This document shows positions 1 through 10,072 of a stretch of 64,000 nucleotides of DNA, in pieces. Both the position numbers and the translations under genes were made by a program. The notes under the pieces are model-generated. The model was given only the letters and a program-made list of their open reading frames with translations, did not search any database and was not told the origin of the DNA. The stretch comes from Sabethes cyaneus (Eukaryota > Arthropoda > Insecta > Diptera > Culicidae). Position 1 is the stretch's first letter. Every line of letters starts with the position of its first letter. Where the stretch lies: contig NC_071354.1 of assembly GCF_943734655.1 (NCBI RefSeq), positions 3,197,001 to 3,261,000 of the forward strand, in the 5' to 3' direction.

Positions 1-260
1 AGTTTATTTTAGATATCTACCTCTATTCGAATTACTCCGACAATTAGATTCTTGGGTGGAGCATGCATCCATTGTATGCTATGATCGTTTCATACCTGCG
101 TTCCTTAACTGTACATATCGTATTTTTGCTACCTTACTGACCGTTCTTTAATCCATTTGAACTCAGATTTGGAAATGTTAGACGAGCAATGATAGTAAAG
201 ATCATCATGAAAACGAAATCCTATCTAGCTTTTTACGAGTCATAATTGTTGACATTGCCT
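1..260. other. no feature seen
   Basis: AT-rich sequence with no reading frame, RNA gene or repeat that I recognise. It precedes a SINE fragment and a Jockey remnant and may be older repeat debris. Confidence 0.4.
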
Positions 261-314
261 CCAGTTGAGGTACGATGCTTAATAAGTCATTCGTCGTATG
301 TTCGAATCTCGGCG
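261..314 (+). repeat. SINE-B fragment (tRNA-like head)
   Basis: A short tRNA-like stretch with a pol III B-box-like core (GTTCGAATCTC near 300). It matches the head of a dispersed repeat found again at about 11583, 15448, 48615, 58290 and 63505. It joins directly to a Jockey coding remnant at about 315, so it is a truncated or fused copy. Confidence 0.55.
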
Positions 315-1123
315 ATGTTATATGCCGTTCCGATTTGGTCAAGTTGTTGTATTACAAGGAAGAAGAGTCTTCAGAGGATTCAAAATAAAATTTTGAAAAT
401 GATTTTGAAGCGTCCTCCTTGGTTTAGTACATTAGAATTACATAGACTTACTGGTGTTGAAACCCTAGAAACTATGTCAAACAAAATTATTTCAAATTTC
501 CGACAAAAATCGTTGCAATTCTCTATTGCTATGATTAGGTCTCTTTATAGATCATAAGTTAGCTAGGTTAGATATTAGGTTAAGATTTATATATATATAT
601 ATTTTTTCTCTTACATTTAGGTTGTAATCCCTACTGCTAAATAATCTTAATTGTCGTAACAAATCATAAGAAATCAGAATAATACCCAGGTAACCAATAA
701 GCATTAGTATAAGCAGTAAATCAATCGTTTATTAGCATTCCTGGCGTTTTATACTGCAGGTTGCTGTTTACCAGCCTTTTGACTGCATAACTGTTGTAAA
801 TCGGCATCCACAATTCTATTTAAATTCTTCTTGTCGGTAACTAGCTGAAAATAAGCATTGTCAGCACTATAAGAGGGCTAGCAGTAAAGTAGCCGCATAT
901 TTTGCCAAACAAGCATTTAAGTAGCATTTAAAGCAACTTACATGCTTATTGGCTTGCATTTAAATTGCATTGGAAATGCTTATTGGTTACCTGGGTAGTA
1001 TATAATGCAACTCTAATAGTGTTGAAAAGTCACCACTTGTGATTGAACACACAATATGATATAGGATAGTTACTCTTAAGTATTTTTTGTAATCGAATAT
1101 ATGCCCCAATAAAAAAAAAAAAA
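315..1123 (+). mobile_element. Jockey-clade non-LTR retrotransposon, 3' end
   Basis: The frame from 315 to the stop at 557 encodes the C-terminal end of a Jockey-like reverse transcriptase ORF, recognisable by YAVPIWSSCC, QRIQNKILKMILK and GVETLETMSNKIISNFR. After the stop comes a 3' UTR that ends in CCCCAATA and a 13-base A run at 1111-1123, as expected for the 3' terminus of this clade. The element is severely 5'-truncated. A 311-bp MITE interrupts its 3' UTR at 685-995, so the MITE arrived later. Clade assignment rests on recalled similarity of the C-terminal motif. Confidence 0.72.
685..995 (+). mobile_element. MITE-A, complete copy with 21-bp perfect TIRs
   Basis: The left end begins CCCAGGTAACCAATAAGCAT and the right end is its exact reverse complement over 21 bp (685-705 and 975-995). 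Both ends are flanked by TA (683-684 and 996-997), the target duplication typical of Tc1/mariner-group elements. It is 311 bp long with no coding capacity, so it is a non-autonomous element. It sits in the 3' UTR of a Jockey remnant. A second, interrupted copy is at 8251-8958. Confidence 0.9.
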
Positions 1124-2490
1124 TTGATATTCATATGTATGAAATGAGAATATCAATTAGATTCATAAGATTTTTAATTTTACTTATCAATCGATTGGTA
1201 AGAATTTATCGAATGAATTATACTCTACTGAAAGTCCTCAAACAATTACCTTTGTTAGTATATTATACCAATATAGGTTTCATTATTCCTCAAAATATAA
1301 TCAATGTTATTTGCTAATTTCATTTCTTGCTGGGCTCCTCAAACATACGAAAATGCAAATAAATGTACGCCTTGTCTTAAACCCTTTTTTGTCTTCTTTA
1401 TTACTTTGGTATTTCAAAACAATTTGAAACAGCATTATAATTTTATGAGCCTTTTTGCACTTTTAGAAGTCTAATCAGAAGAGAAAAAGACAAAAAATAA
1501 TTAACGTTGTTTTCAATACGATTTATTCTAATGGGTTACATGTACTTTTAGTGTTAATTTATTTCAGCTAATATTCTTTTCAAGTACACTTTTCAATTAA
1601 ATTTAATACATAAAGTATATTATTCACTTGACGGTCATATAGCTTCATACCTAATTTTTAGTCATTGAAACATTTGTAAACATGCATTAGAAACGCATAC
1701 AACGTAGAAAGTTTCCAGTTCTGATTAATTTCATTAATTTGATAAATGATGTGAAAGAATTAGTTTTAGACTATTAGGCTCTTTTATAAACTGAACCCCC
1801 AACGCATTATACAACATTTATTATTTTTTAAATTTGCTAGCCCATAAAACTGTTTATTAGCAAGAATAAAGATTCTGTTTCAATTTATGTATATTGCATA
1901 CCATATTAACGGACAACTACAGCAGACGGAATTGAGCTTGCTGACGTTTATCGTACGCACACATCGACGCGCGATTTGTTGTTGCTGTTGTTAGATTTTA
2001 CATTGATTTTACACGTTTGTTTTTGTTTTCCCCCAGTTATACCCCGGTAAAAAAACACGTTTGAGTGATAAACGATAAGTTTTTGTAGCCTTTTGCACTG
2101 GGCTTAGCAAGCTCTATTAGCAGCGGGGTGCTATCCGTATCTTAACGAACGGTGCTTGACAGTCCACTTAACGAAGGGCGCTATTTCAAAAAATGCAAGA
2201 AATAGCGCCCGTCTGACAGGTAGATTTGCTGCCAACCTTTGTCCAGATGTGCTGAGATGTTGGCAACAAAAACATGGCACCCATCGCAAGCCCCTGTCTA
2301 TTAGGCATTATCTAGAGCTATCGAATTTACTTTTACAAAAAATAAATTAACAGCCAGCTTAACTGTTGAACAATGTCGAAAAATCAACATTTTCCACATG
2401 TTTTCAATGAATATTTGGCAATAAGTTTTAGGATTCTGGAAAGATTACCATTTCTAACTAATGTTGATTTCAGATAATCGCCGCCACCGC
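1124..2490. other. AT-rich, no gene recognised
   Basis: Many stops in all frames; the short frame at 1135-1317 is AT-driven and unconvincing. A small inverted repeat (ATTGATATTC at 1123 and GAATATCAAT at 1149) directly follows the Jockey A-tail. Nothing else is supportable. Confidence 0.4.
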
Positions 2491-2712
2491 AATGTTTGTT
2501 CGATTTAATCGTCGTTTTTCGGCGAAATAAGTATGAAGATTTTTAAATACCAGTTAGTCCGGACGTTTCGAGCTACTATGGTCTTCGCTCATCATCTGCG
2601 GACAACTTTTTCGTCCATTAGGTTCTACTTGGACTTGGAGAAAGATAAACCAAGTATTTAAAATCTTCATACTTATTTCGCCGAAAAACGTCGATTAAAT
2701 CGAACAAACATT
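2491..2712. repeat. foldback element with about 59-bp inverted arms
   Basis: The left arm 2491-2549 (beginning AATGTTTGTTCGATTTAATC) is the reverse complement of 2655-2712 with about one mismatch and one indel. The unpaired centre is about 105 bp. There is no reading frame. This is a hairpin-forming, foldback-type MITE or an inverted duplication; I could not define a target duplication. Confidence 0.85.
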
Positions 2713-3185
2713 TCTAACTCAGTTTCTAAGTATTTCAGTATTCAGTATTTCTAACACAGTTGTAACGAACAAATGTTCTGTGAAAATCAGGCACTATTGA
2801 CCATTCAATCAAAGTTACCCTCATCAACATGTTTGTTAGCCCAGCAACGACGCTTCATATTGAATGCGACGCCGGTTGATTTGCACCGATAATAATCATA
2901 GTAGTCTAAAACATTATCTATGCGACGAATGACGGGAAAAGTAAAATATCGGTTTTTTACTATTTTTCAGTTTTTCGCATAGATTTTTAATATTTTTTTT
3001 TGCGTATAAACCTGACGCAAACCAAAACACATCAACTGAAAAAAGAATCATGCAATTCCGTTCTGCCGTTCTTGAGTTTATCCCTTACAAACAAACGAAC
3101 CAACTTGGTTTTATTATATAGAAGATGCAGGTTATGCCCGCTATGCCGTCCACCCAAGGGGTTTTCAGTAAGGCGAATAAGTGCG

Positions 3186-3362
3186 TAGTAATCAGAGATT
3201 ACTTTTGTAATCATTTACGAATTAATTAGGTAATCAATGGTAATCAGTATAGTAATCAATGATAATCTTAAGTAATCATTGGTAATCATGATTAATTTAT
3301 AGTAATCACTAAGGATTGATTACTGGTAATCAGAGGTAATCAGTAAAGTAATCAAAAGTAAC
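3186..3362. repeat. cluster of TAATC motifs
   Basis: About a dozen TAATC (mostly GTAATCA) occur on the plus strand and about three on the minus strand within roughly 175 bp, at irregular 8-20 bp spacing. TAATC(C) is the core recognised by K50 homeodomains such as Bicoid and Otd/Otx. The irregular array could equally be the subterminal repeat region of a decayed transposon. It lies about 1.1 kb upstream of the first gene. Confidence 0.6.
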
Positions 3363-4424
3363 TTTTTTCAAAGGTGTGTAGCAATCATTGCTGTTGGAAA
3401 CCCCTAGCGTCCACCATTCTATGTTCTCGGGAACTTGCCTCTTGAAAAAGTTTCGAAAGTTTCGATTAAGCCGCTGAAATTAAAAAGAAGTCTAGCAGCT
3501 CTGCTCTGCTCTCACTGAACAGTCAACAATGAAAGTGAGCTCAGACTTGAGCTCATCAGAGTCACTCTTACTCAATGAGGTTTAAAAAGGTGTGGAAGAA
3601 GAAGACATTTGATGGCATTAGTAGTGAAAAATCAGCAATGGACGTCAAACTAAATACAAAAATAAACCGCGTCGGAAAATTGGGTTTGTTTTTGTCGTTT
3701 GACGTCACGCTTGATAGTGATTGATCGATTTTCGTTTCCACGCACACCGTGATGAAACTTCTTCATTGCTGTAAACGACTTTACCAACTTCGCCACACCT
3801 GTATATATCTCATTGACTCTCACTGACTCTGGCTCATCAAGTTCAAATTTTCATCGTTTCACAGTTCACACAAACCTTGATGCTGTTAGCTGTGTGCTGT
3901 GTCCTGTGTGTACAAGTTTATTCACTTTGAATTGGTTGGTTGCCGCGTTCGGTTCGTTGCTGTCGGTGCGGTGTCGTGCGGTAGTGCCGCGAATAACACG
4001 TTTTATACATTCACACTACCCGTGCAGTGATCGCATTACCTATCTACCTCTTCCTATATTGCAAAATTTTACAGTCAATCGGTATAAGCCAAGCCGACGT
4101 AAACGTAAGTCGATACGTGTTTTTAAAGTTCTTTCTGCGCGGCGCGGGTTAACTAGAGTAGCGTTGAAGTGAGCGTGGCGTGGCATGCAGCGATGATGTA
4201 AACTAGTAATCTGGCCTTTGCGTGTATTTAGCCGATCAGCGTTCTAACTGCCGTTTAGTACGATCTATTTTTAATACCGTTACTAATTTGATCTGTCACC
4301 GAGTTATTTTCACCATTCACGAATAAGCATCCGGATTACATTTCTCACTACCTGGACATAAGCGCAGCCTATTTTCAAGTGGTAACTGTAGTGTGGTGTA
4401 CTCCAGCAAGGGCGAAAAACCAAC
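3363..4424 (+). other. upstream region and probable 5' UTR of the 4425 gene
   Basis: The sequence between the TAATC block and the start codon at 4425 is less AT-rich than its surroundings and has no repeat that I recognise. No clear TATA box was found. It probably holds the promoter and 5' leader of the downstream gene, but the transcription start cannot be placed. Frames at 3813-4172 lack coding character. Confidence 0.35.
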
Positions 4425-6874
4425 ATGGTATTTACCAACAATAATTCATCCTATTTACCGCTAGACAGCGACCAGCGACCAACATTTTACAAAAACGAGA
4501 ACTTGCTGTTCCCACCACTACCACCATCTTCCGTAGCGTCGGTGGCCTGCAGGCGCAGCAACAACTCACTGATTATGCCATCAGTCGTGACAGCAGCTGC
4601 AGTGGAGAACCATACAAGCTCCAGTCCGATGGTTCACCACAGCTCCAACGGCTATTACGGTTACGTGCCGGTTAATTCGATACCGAAAGTAATGTCAACA
4701 GGAACAGCAGCAACCACAATCAGTGGAACAATCATCGGCAGTGCTGACGGTATGAGTATTCAATTGGGTTGCTCATCGTTTGCTACTGCGCCGGTCAACG
4801 ATGATACCATGATGGATTGCATAGATGACAGTGAAATGGAAAACTACCACCAGCAGTCGCACCTCCAGCGAAAACGGAAAGAGCACCTTGAGGAGGCGGA
4901 AATCAGCTGCAAACGCCGAAAAACATGGCTGGAGCAGCAACCACAGCAACATTCTTCTGAGGGTAAGCATACTGCACAAAGTGCTGTTGAAAAATCAAAA
5001 TTACCAATCGCGACAAATTAATGCAATCGATACAAGTTTTCTAGCCAGGCCAGAAGTAGTTCGGTATGTTGAGTGCACTTGTGTGTGTGAGTTTCACTGA
5101 TCACCCACAATCAAGACTACTTGTAGTGGTATGTAATGGTTGTTTTGTTTACACAACCGAAACTGTGTGTAAGCTACATAATCGGCAATAGTCGACAAAA
5201 CAAAGCGCATGTAGCGTTTACCGCGGGAAATTACCCTTACGAGTCCGATGCACATGGACAAGCTGCAGATACCTACTACTTAGATCATCAGCGCGCAAAT
5301 GAGCGATGATCGTGGCTCGTGAGTGCTATTACTGCATCGAATGCATGGAAGAGTATAGATGCTGGGATGGATTCCAAAATTTTGCTCGCATCAATGCTAC
5401 GAGCGTATTCCAGATTGATATAAACTGCAACGATTTATACAATTTTATTATAGAACTACTTTTTTGATTACTATTGCTGTACACTTCGGTTAAAAAAAAG
5501 TGGTTACGCTTGCACTCTTCTAGCCCACCCGTTTCTCAATAGATTTTTGGCAAATCTGCATCAATTCGCGTTGATGAAAGTAGAAAATATTTCTTGAAAA
5601 CTCTGTTCACGCTTGCATGAAATCTCATTTTGAATTGTCAAAAAAGCAAAAATATTTTTTTTCTCACAAAACACGAGAATATCAGCAACACCGCCAACGC
5701 GAATCGATCAGAATATTTACTGAGAAACATTTTCGAAATTAGACTTGAAAAATGCATAAATGCCACTACTATCAGAAGAGTCAGAAGTTAATAAGAATTT
5801 GGGTTCAAATGAAAAACAAAAAAGGCTTCTTATACCAGCAGGTTATAAATTATTCGTTTTTCTGGAAACAACTAAATTGATGTCCTGAAAGGAAATAGTA
5901 TCGTAAAAGTGCATAACCGCTCTTCGATTATCATTGATATGCTAGCATTTAATCAAAAATAGTCTAATTTGCAAACGTAGGTTAAAGGAATGAATAATTT
6001 TGTCTAATTTAACGACTTTAAGGTAGCAATTCTTTCAGCAAGTAACCATTTTCAAAGATACTTATACTTTTCAATATTTATCTAATCAATCGATTAGATA
6101 CTACGCATGTCAAGCCAAAACCCGAGTTACCAAGAATTTGCAAGCATTTTATTCTGTAGTGAAATGCCGTATCTATAAGGAAATTTGTACTCAAAAGCAT
6201 GTTCGAATAACAATGGACTTTTCACGGTCAATTGGTAGGTTTTCTGTCATTGCTGGCAATCAATATTTTTCCTTTTTTATTAGGCGATTTGTTTATTATT
6301 AGTAATTGTTTTTCTGCACAACTGTTTCTAACTAAGGCTTTTGTTCGCACAGGTTTTGCGTACGGTTCCAACTGTAATCAGCAGCAGATGCCAACTTACC
6401 AAATGGAGTCCGTCCAGCCGCAGCCGCATTTAGTATCTCAGTCTGCACCAGCAAACGGTGTGTTCGCCAATGGATTTACTCACCCACCAACAACGACGAC
6501 GTTAACACCTACAACGATTCTCCAGGAGAAAAGTAAATATTCCGAGACTAGCCGCTGCATGATGTCCCATATGATTTAGGCAGAATATTAGCTTACATCG
6601 GTTGGATCTCTTGCAAAAATCTAGGTTAGCCCAAACCAACCGACCCAACTTGAATTTCCTTTTACTAGCCATCCTCTAGCGATCAAAATAATTATCAAAT
6701 ATTTTATATTTCTTTTAAGATAACGTCGGAGCCACTAGCAATGGTGTACGGTGGAATACAAACCGTTCCTCCGAGTCCTATCTAGCAGAAAAACATCCCT
6801 TTGGCAAAAACTGCCCAGATTTGCAGGATCTTTTCGTCAGCTTACACGGTTCCGGGTGCTTTCTGTTGGATTGA
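4425..6874 (+). CDS. three-exon gene, unknown basic/Ser-rich protein (290 aa)
   Basis: Exons are 4425-4962, 6353-6532 and 6720-6874. Donors are G|gtaagc and A|gtaaat; acceptors are gcacag and ttttaag. Every junction is phase 1 and the sum is 873 nt including the TGA stop. The ATG is in good context (A at -3, G at +4). The protein is low-complexity and rich in Ser, Thr, Asn and Gln. It has a bipartite-looking basic stretch around residues 150-166 (RKRKEHLEEAEISCKRRK), which suggests nuclear location, and a distinctive C-terminal tail encoded by exon 3 (ESYLAEKHPFGKNCPDLQDL ... ending FLLD). I do not recognise the family. A poly(A) signal follows at 7284, so it looks like a complete gene separate from the PCM1 gene downstream. 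However, its exon 2 donor is also phase-compatible with the PCM1 exon at 10053, so a read-through fusion is possible. Confidence 0.62.
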
Positions 6875-7283
6875 TATGTTTTAGCAGAATTGAAACAATA
6901 GTTTGTAAGATTGCCTTGACTAACAATTCGCCGTGACAATTTACACATCTTTATTATAATATATCGTCAACAAACCACCTGTCCTAGTTTTAAGGGATCC
7001 TATGCAGTGACCTACTTATCTAGTTTACGATCGAATCATCGTTCAATATGAATCAACTATGCAATCAATTGACAAATGTTAGACTAAGTATTTTTGGAAT
7101 CACTCATACCATTTAAAATCATAGTATTTAAGTTCGTTTTACACAATCTAGTGGAATGATAGTTTTGTTTTAGCGAAAAATACTATTTTTTCTACAACAC
7201 CGCAGTACTAACATACCATATCGCCAGTTCAAGAAGAAAATGCAACAGTTCAAATGAGTTGTAATATTATTTTCAAATATATC

Positions 7284-7289
7284 AATAAA
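7284..7289 (+). terminator. AATAAA polyadenylation signal
   Basis: A canonical AATAAA lies about 410 bp after the stop codon at 6872-6874. It supports ending the 4425 gene here. Confidence 0.5.
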
Positions 7290-7553
7290 TATTTTTCTTA
7301 TTGAATGTTTTTAATCTTCTTGCTGAGAAAACATGTACGCTAAAAAAATTATTGCGTTCCGTCTGCCACAGACTGAGCTATTCTGCCCTTTGCAACCGAT
7401 TTTAGAAGTACATCGACGGTTTCACCTCAAGATCTTTCACTATTTGCTCTGCAATCCCACAAGGCAGCCATATTGGATCTTTGGGTTTCCTCGTCTACTT
7501 CATCGATGTCATTTTTCTGCTTAAATGACTGTGGCTCTCGTTTGGATAAACTA

Positions 7554-8019
7554 CCGTGGACCCCCGTTCGTTTGACCATTTTTAATCTGAACTCCGCTGG
7601 TTTGCACGACGTGCAAATTAAAAATGGTTCAAATGTCATTCTCAACATAACATTTCTGGCTTTAGTTTTCAGAAGGTCGCATATTGCATGCAAAAGGGTT
7701 GATTATGCGACCTTTTGAAAACTAAAGCCAGATTTGTTTATGCAGACAATGCACATAAACACGATTTTGTTTGTACTGACCTAGCGTGTTTAATCGGTTT
7801 CACATTTCGTTTTCCTAACGATTAAGATAGAAATTCGTTCGGAAAATGCGATATTCGCACTTGCAACTGCCGACTAAAACAAACCACCAAAACAATAACA
7901 AAGAGCAGGGCGGCCAGTTCACAGCGGTTTCAGCATATTTCGGGTTACCAGTTGTTCAAATTAAATAGTAACCCCGTTAGTTTGCATGAGGAATCGTTCA
8001 AACGAACGGGGGTCCACTG
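7554..8019. mobile_element. MITE-B, TA-flanked TIR element with an internal hairpin
   Basis: The left end CCGTGGACCCCCGTTCGTTT (7554) and the right end, ending GAACGGGGGTCCACTG (8019), are inverted repeats of about 22 bp with one mismatch. They are flanked by TA (7552-7553, 8020-8021). The element is 466 bp and has no transposase. A second inverted repeat lies inside: 7655-7683 pairs with 7704-7732 (28 of 29 bases) around a palindrome TTGCATGCAA. Ends and TA duplication fit a non-autonomous Tc1/mariner/pogo-group element. Confidence 0.85.
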
Positions 8020-8250
8020 TATAGGTAGAGAGAATCCAGTCGATGCCGCTGTTTTGCAGGAGCAGCTATCAATTTTTGCGAAATGCTGCATAGATAACCG
8101 CATGCTGCTGAACTCCGACACACGTGAAGTTATTACATTCTCCAGGAAATTAAACTCTCGTCTTCAACTATACACTATCAGACCTGCCTTTACCGAGTAA
8201 AAACTGTGTTCCTCGACATCTATTGTCGAAAAGCTCTCTGCTGTACACTC

Positions 8251-8958
8251 CCCAGGTAACCAATAAGCATTAGTATAAGCAGTAAATCAATCGTTTATTA
8301 GCATCCCTGGCGTTTTATACTGCAGGTTGCTGTTTATCAGCCTTTTGGCTGCAGAACTGTTGTAAATTGGCATCTACAATTCTAATATTTTTTTTTGAAA
8401 CGATGGTTCTACAATTGATGAAGGGACGGTAGGGGAAAGAAATGAAAATTTTTGGTGAAGGAGGGGGAAGAGCGGAAAGGAAGGGGGGGTATTGGTAGCT
8501 ATGCTTGACAAGTAGTCATTTTGACTCCTACCTTTTGTCCAATACTGGAAGGTGCATGAGTCGAACCAAGCTGTAATCTGAGATTATAACCGGATTCGAA
8601 CCCACAACACCCTCCAGGGCATGTGGTTCGCTAGTACTTGTACCTTTGAACCATAGAGGCGCTGGACAAAAGGAGAACGCAAAATCCACTTCTCAAGGAT
8701 AGCTACGCGTGTTGGTTGTGTTATCGACACATATTGTGCCGCTTCCTGCATCAATTGCAGATTACCACCGAGCGAGAAGTTTTAATCTAACTACTATTTA
8801 CTTTCAGGACGACGACACTGTGCCGGCCCTACAATTCTATTTAAATTCTTCTTGTCGGTAACTTGCTGCAAATAAGCATTGTCAGCACTATAAGAGGGCT
8901 AGCAGTAAAGCAGCCGCATATTTTGTCAAAACAGCATTTAAGTAGCATTTAAAGCAAC
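8251..8958 (+). mobile_element. MITE-A, second copy, interrupted and 3'-truncated
   Basis: It starts with the same 21-bp TIR as the 685 copy and follows it closely to 8384, where a SINE interrupts it. It resumes after 8828 and continues to about 8958, where similarity stops before the right TIR. A degenerate non-LTR coding remnant follows directly, so the right end was lost by deletion or rearrangement. Confidence 0.88.
8385..8828 (-). mobile_element. SINE-A, full-length tRNA-derived SINE inside MITE-A
   Basis: Flanked by an 11-bp target duplication CTACAATTCTA (8374-8384 and 8829-8839). Read on the minus strand it has a pol III B box GGTTCGAATCC (8602-8592) and a tail ending in an A run (the T run at 8387-8396). 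The uninterrupted sequence in the MITE copy at 685 has a single copy of the duplicated site, which fixes both boundaries. Related copies: 54738-55005 and a 3' fragment at 60990-61100. Confidence 0.88.
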
Positions 8959-9230
8959 GTAGTTCGCTCCTATCTTGAGTACTGCGCTCCTGTGTGGAGT
9001 CCTTACTTTCCAAGTAGAGTTGACCGATTCTAGTCAGTGCAGTGGATTCATCCGGCAAGGTAATTACCTTGGAACGACTCCTTCCAGCTGCCTTGCTATG
9101 AACAATTCTGCAGTCTCATCGATCTTGACCCCTTGAATCCTGGTCGTGAGGTGATCAGAGCAAAGCTATAGCTGTGGCCAATATGCTGACTTCAAGAGTG
9201 GATTGCCCATAATACACGCTCAAAGTCATA
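8959..9230 (+). mobile_element. non-LTR retrotransposon C-terminal remnant
   Basis: Conceptual translation from about 8958 gives VRSYLEYCAPVWSPYFPSRV and, after a stop, further matches to the end of a reverse transcriptase ORF (LPWND..., LIDLDPLNPGREV). The LEYC.PVWSP block is typical of the post-polymerase region of Jockey/CR1-like elements. It has several stops and is inactive. Confidence 0.6.
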
Positions 9231-10052
9231 CTCTACGCAATTGTTCATCTCTGTGCGTACCGTATCGGCGAATCAACTTGTACCTACAGCAGCTTTAATA
9301 TATTATTTTAACAAAACAAAAAAAAGTGGTTTCATTTTGAATGATTCAGTTCGTAAATAGTGTGCATCGCTAAGTAGACGTCTTTGTTTAGAAGTATTCC
9401 AAGGGAATAACTATCGCAGCGATTTAAAAATTTACTTTTACAATTAAACTATGTTAAGATAGAGAAATTCTATAGAAAAATCTGTGACGCGTATTTAAAC
9501 CAGTCGAAAATAATAATTTAAATTAATCACAGATCAACACAAATACAAAATAAAATTGGTTACGTATTTTTTCCCAAAGCCTTTTTTATTCTTGCTCGAA
9601 TAAAGCATTACACATTTTGCATACCATCAGGGGAGCGTTCGAAACTTTCGAAATCATATGTTGAAATATTACATTTTCCCCTCCGTCAAATTGTCTTTGT
9701 GTGCGGGTTTTATATATTTTTTCATTCATTTTTCATGCCTTGCCTTGATGACGTTTTCATCAAAATTAGCAGAAAATGGGTTTGTGCAGAAATCGTCTCG
9801 GATGAAAAAGTTATCAGAATTGTGTAAAATCAGTTCAATTTCTTGTGATTTCTAGTTCCAAGCGTAGATAATAGGTACGGTCACGCTCGTTCCCATTAAT
9901 CCGGAATTAGCTGAATTAGCAAGTGTGAAAAATGCCAATAATGCTGTTTGGAAATTTAACAATCTGCCGATCCAACATGTCTTCCTAATTAATGTTTCAT
10001 CTGTTATTTGAAAAACATGAAAATATTTAAGCTTTTTTTTTGTTTATTTTAG
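9231..10052. other. intergenic or 5' intron sequence before the first PCM1 coding exon
   Basis: AT-rich with no convincing frame. A strong pyrimidine tract at 10032-10050 precedes the acceptor at 10051-10052, so part of this is intron of a transcript whose 5' exon lies upstream. That first non-coding exon was not found. Confidence 0.4.
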
Positions 10053-10058
10053 TAGTCT
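10053..10058 (+). other. tandem (NAGNAG) acceptor at the first PCM1 coding exon
   Basis: The intron end reads TTTTAGTAG, so splicing can use the AG at 10051-10052 or the one at 10054-10055. The 3-nt difference lies upstream of the ATG at 10073 and would change coding sequence only in a transcript translated through from an upstream exon. Confidence 0.5.
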
Positions 10059-10072
10059 GCAAGTGCACAAAA

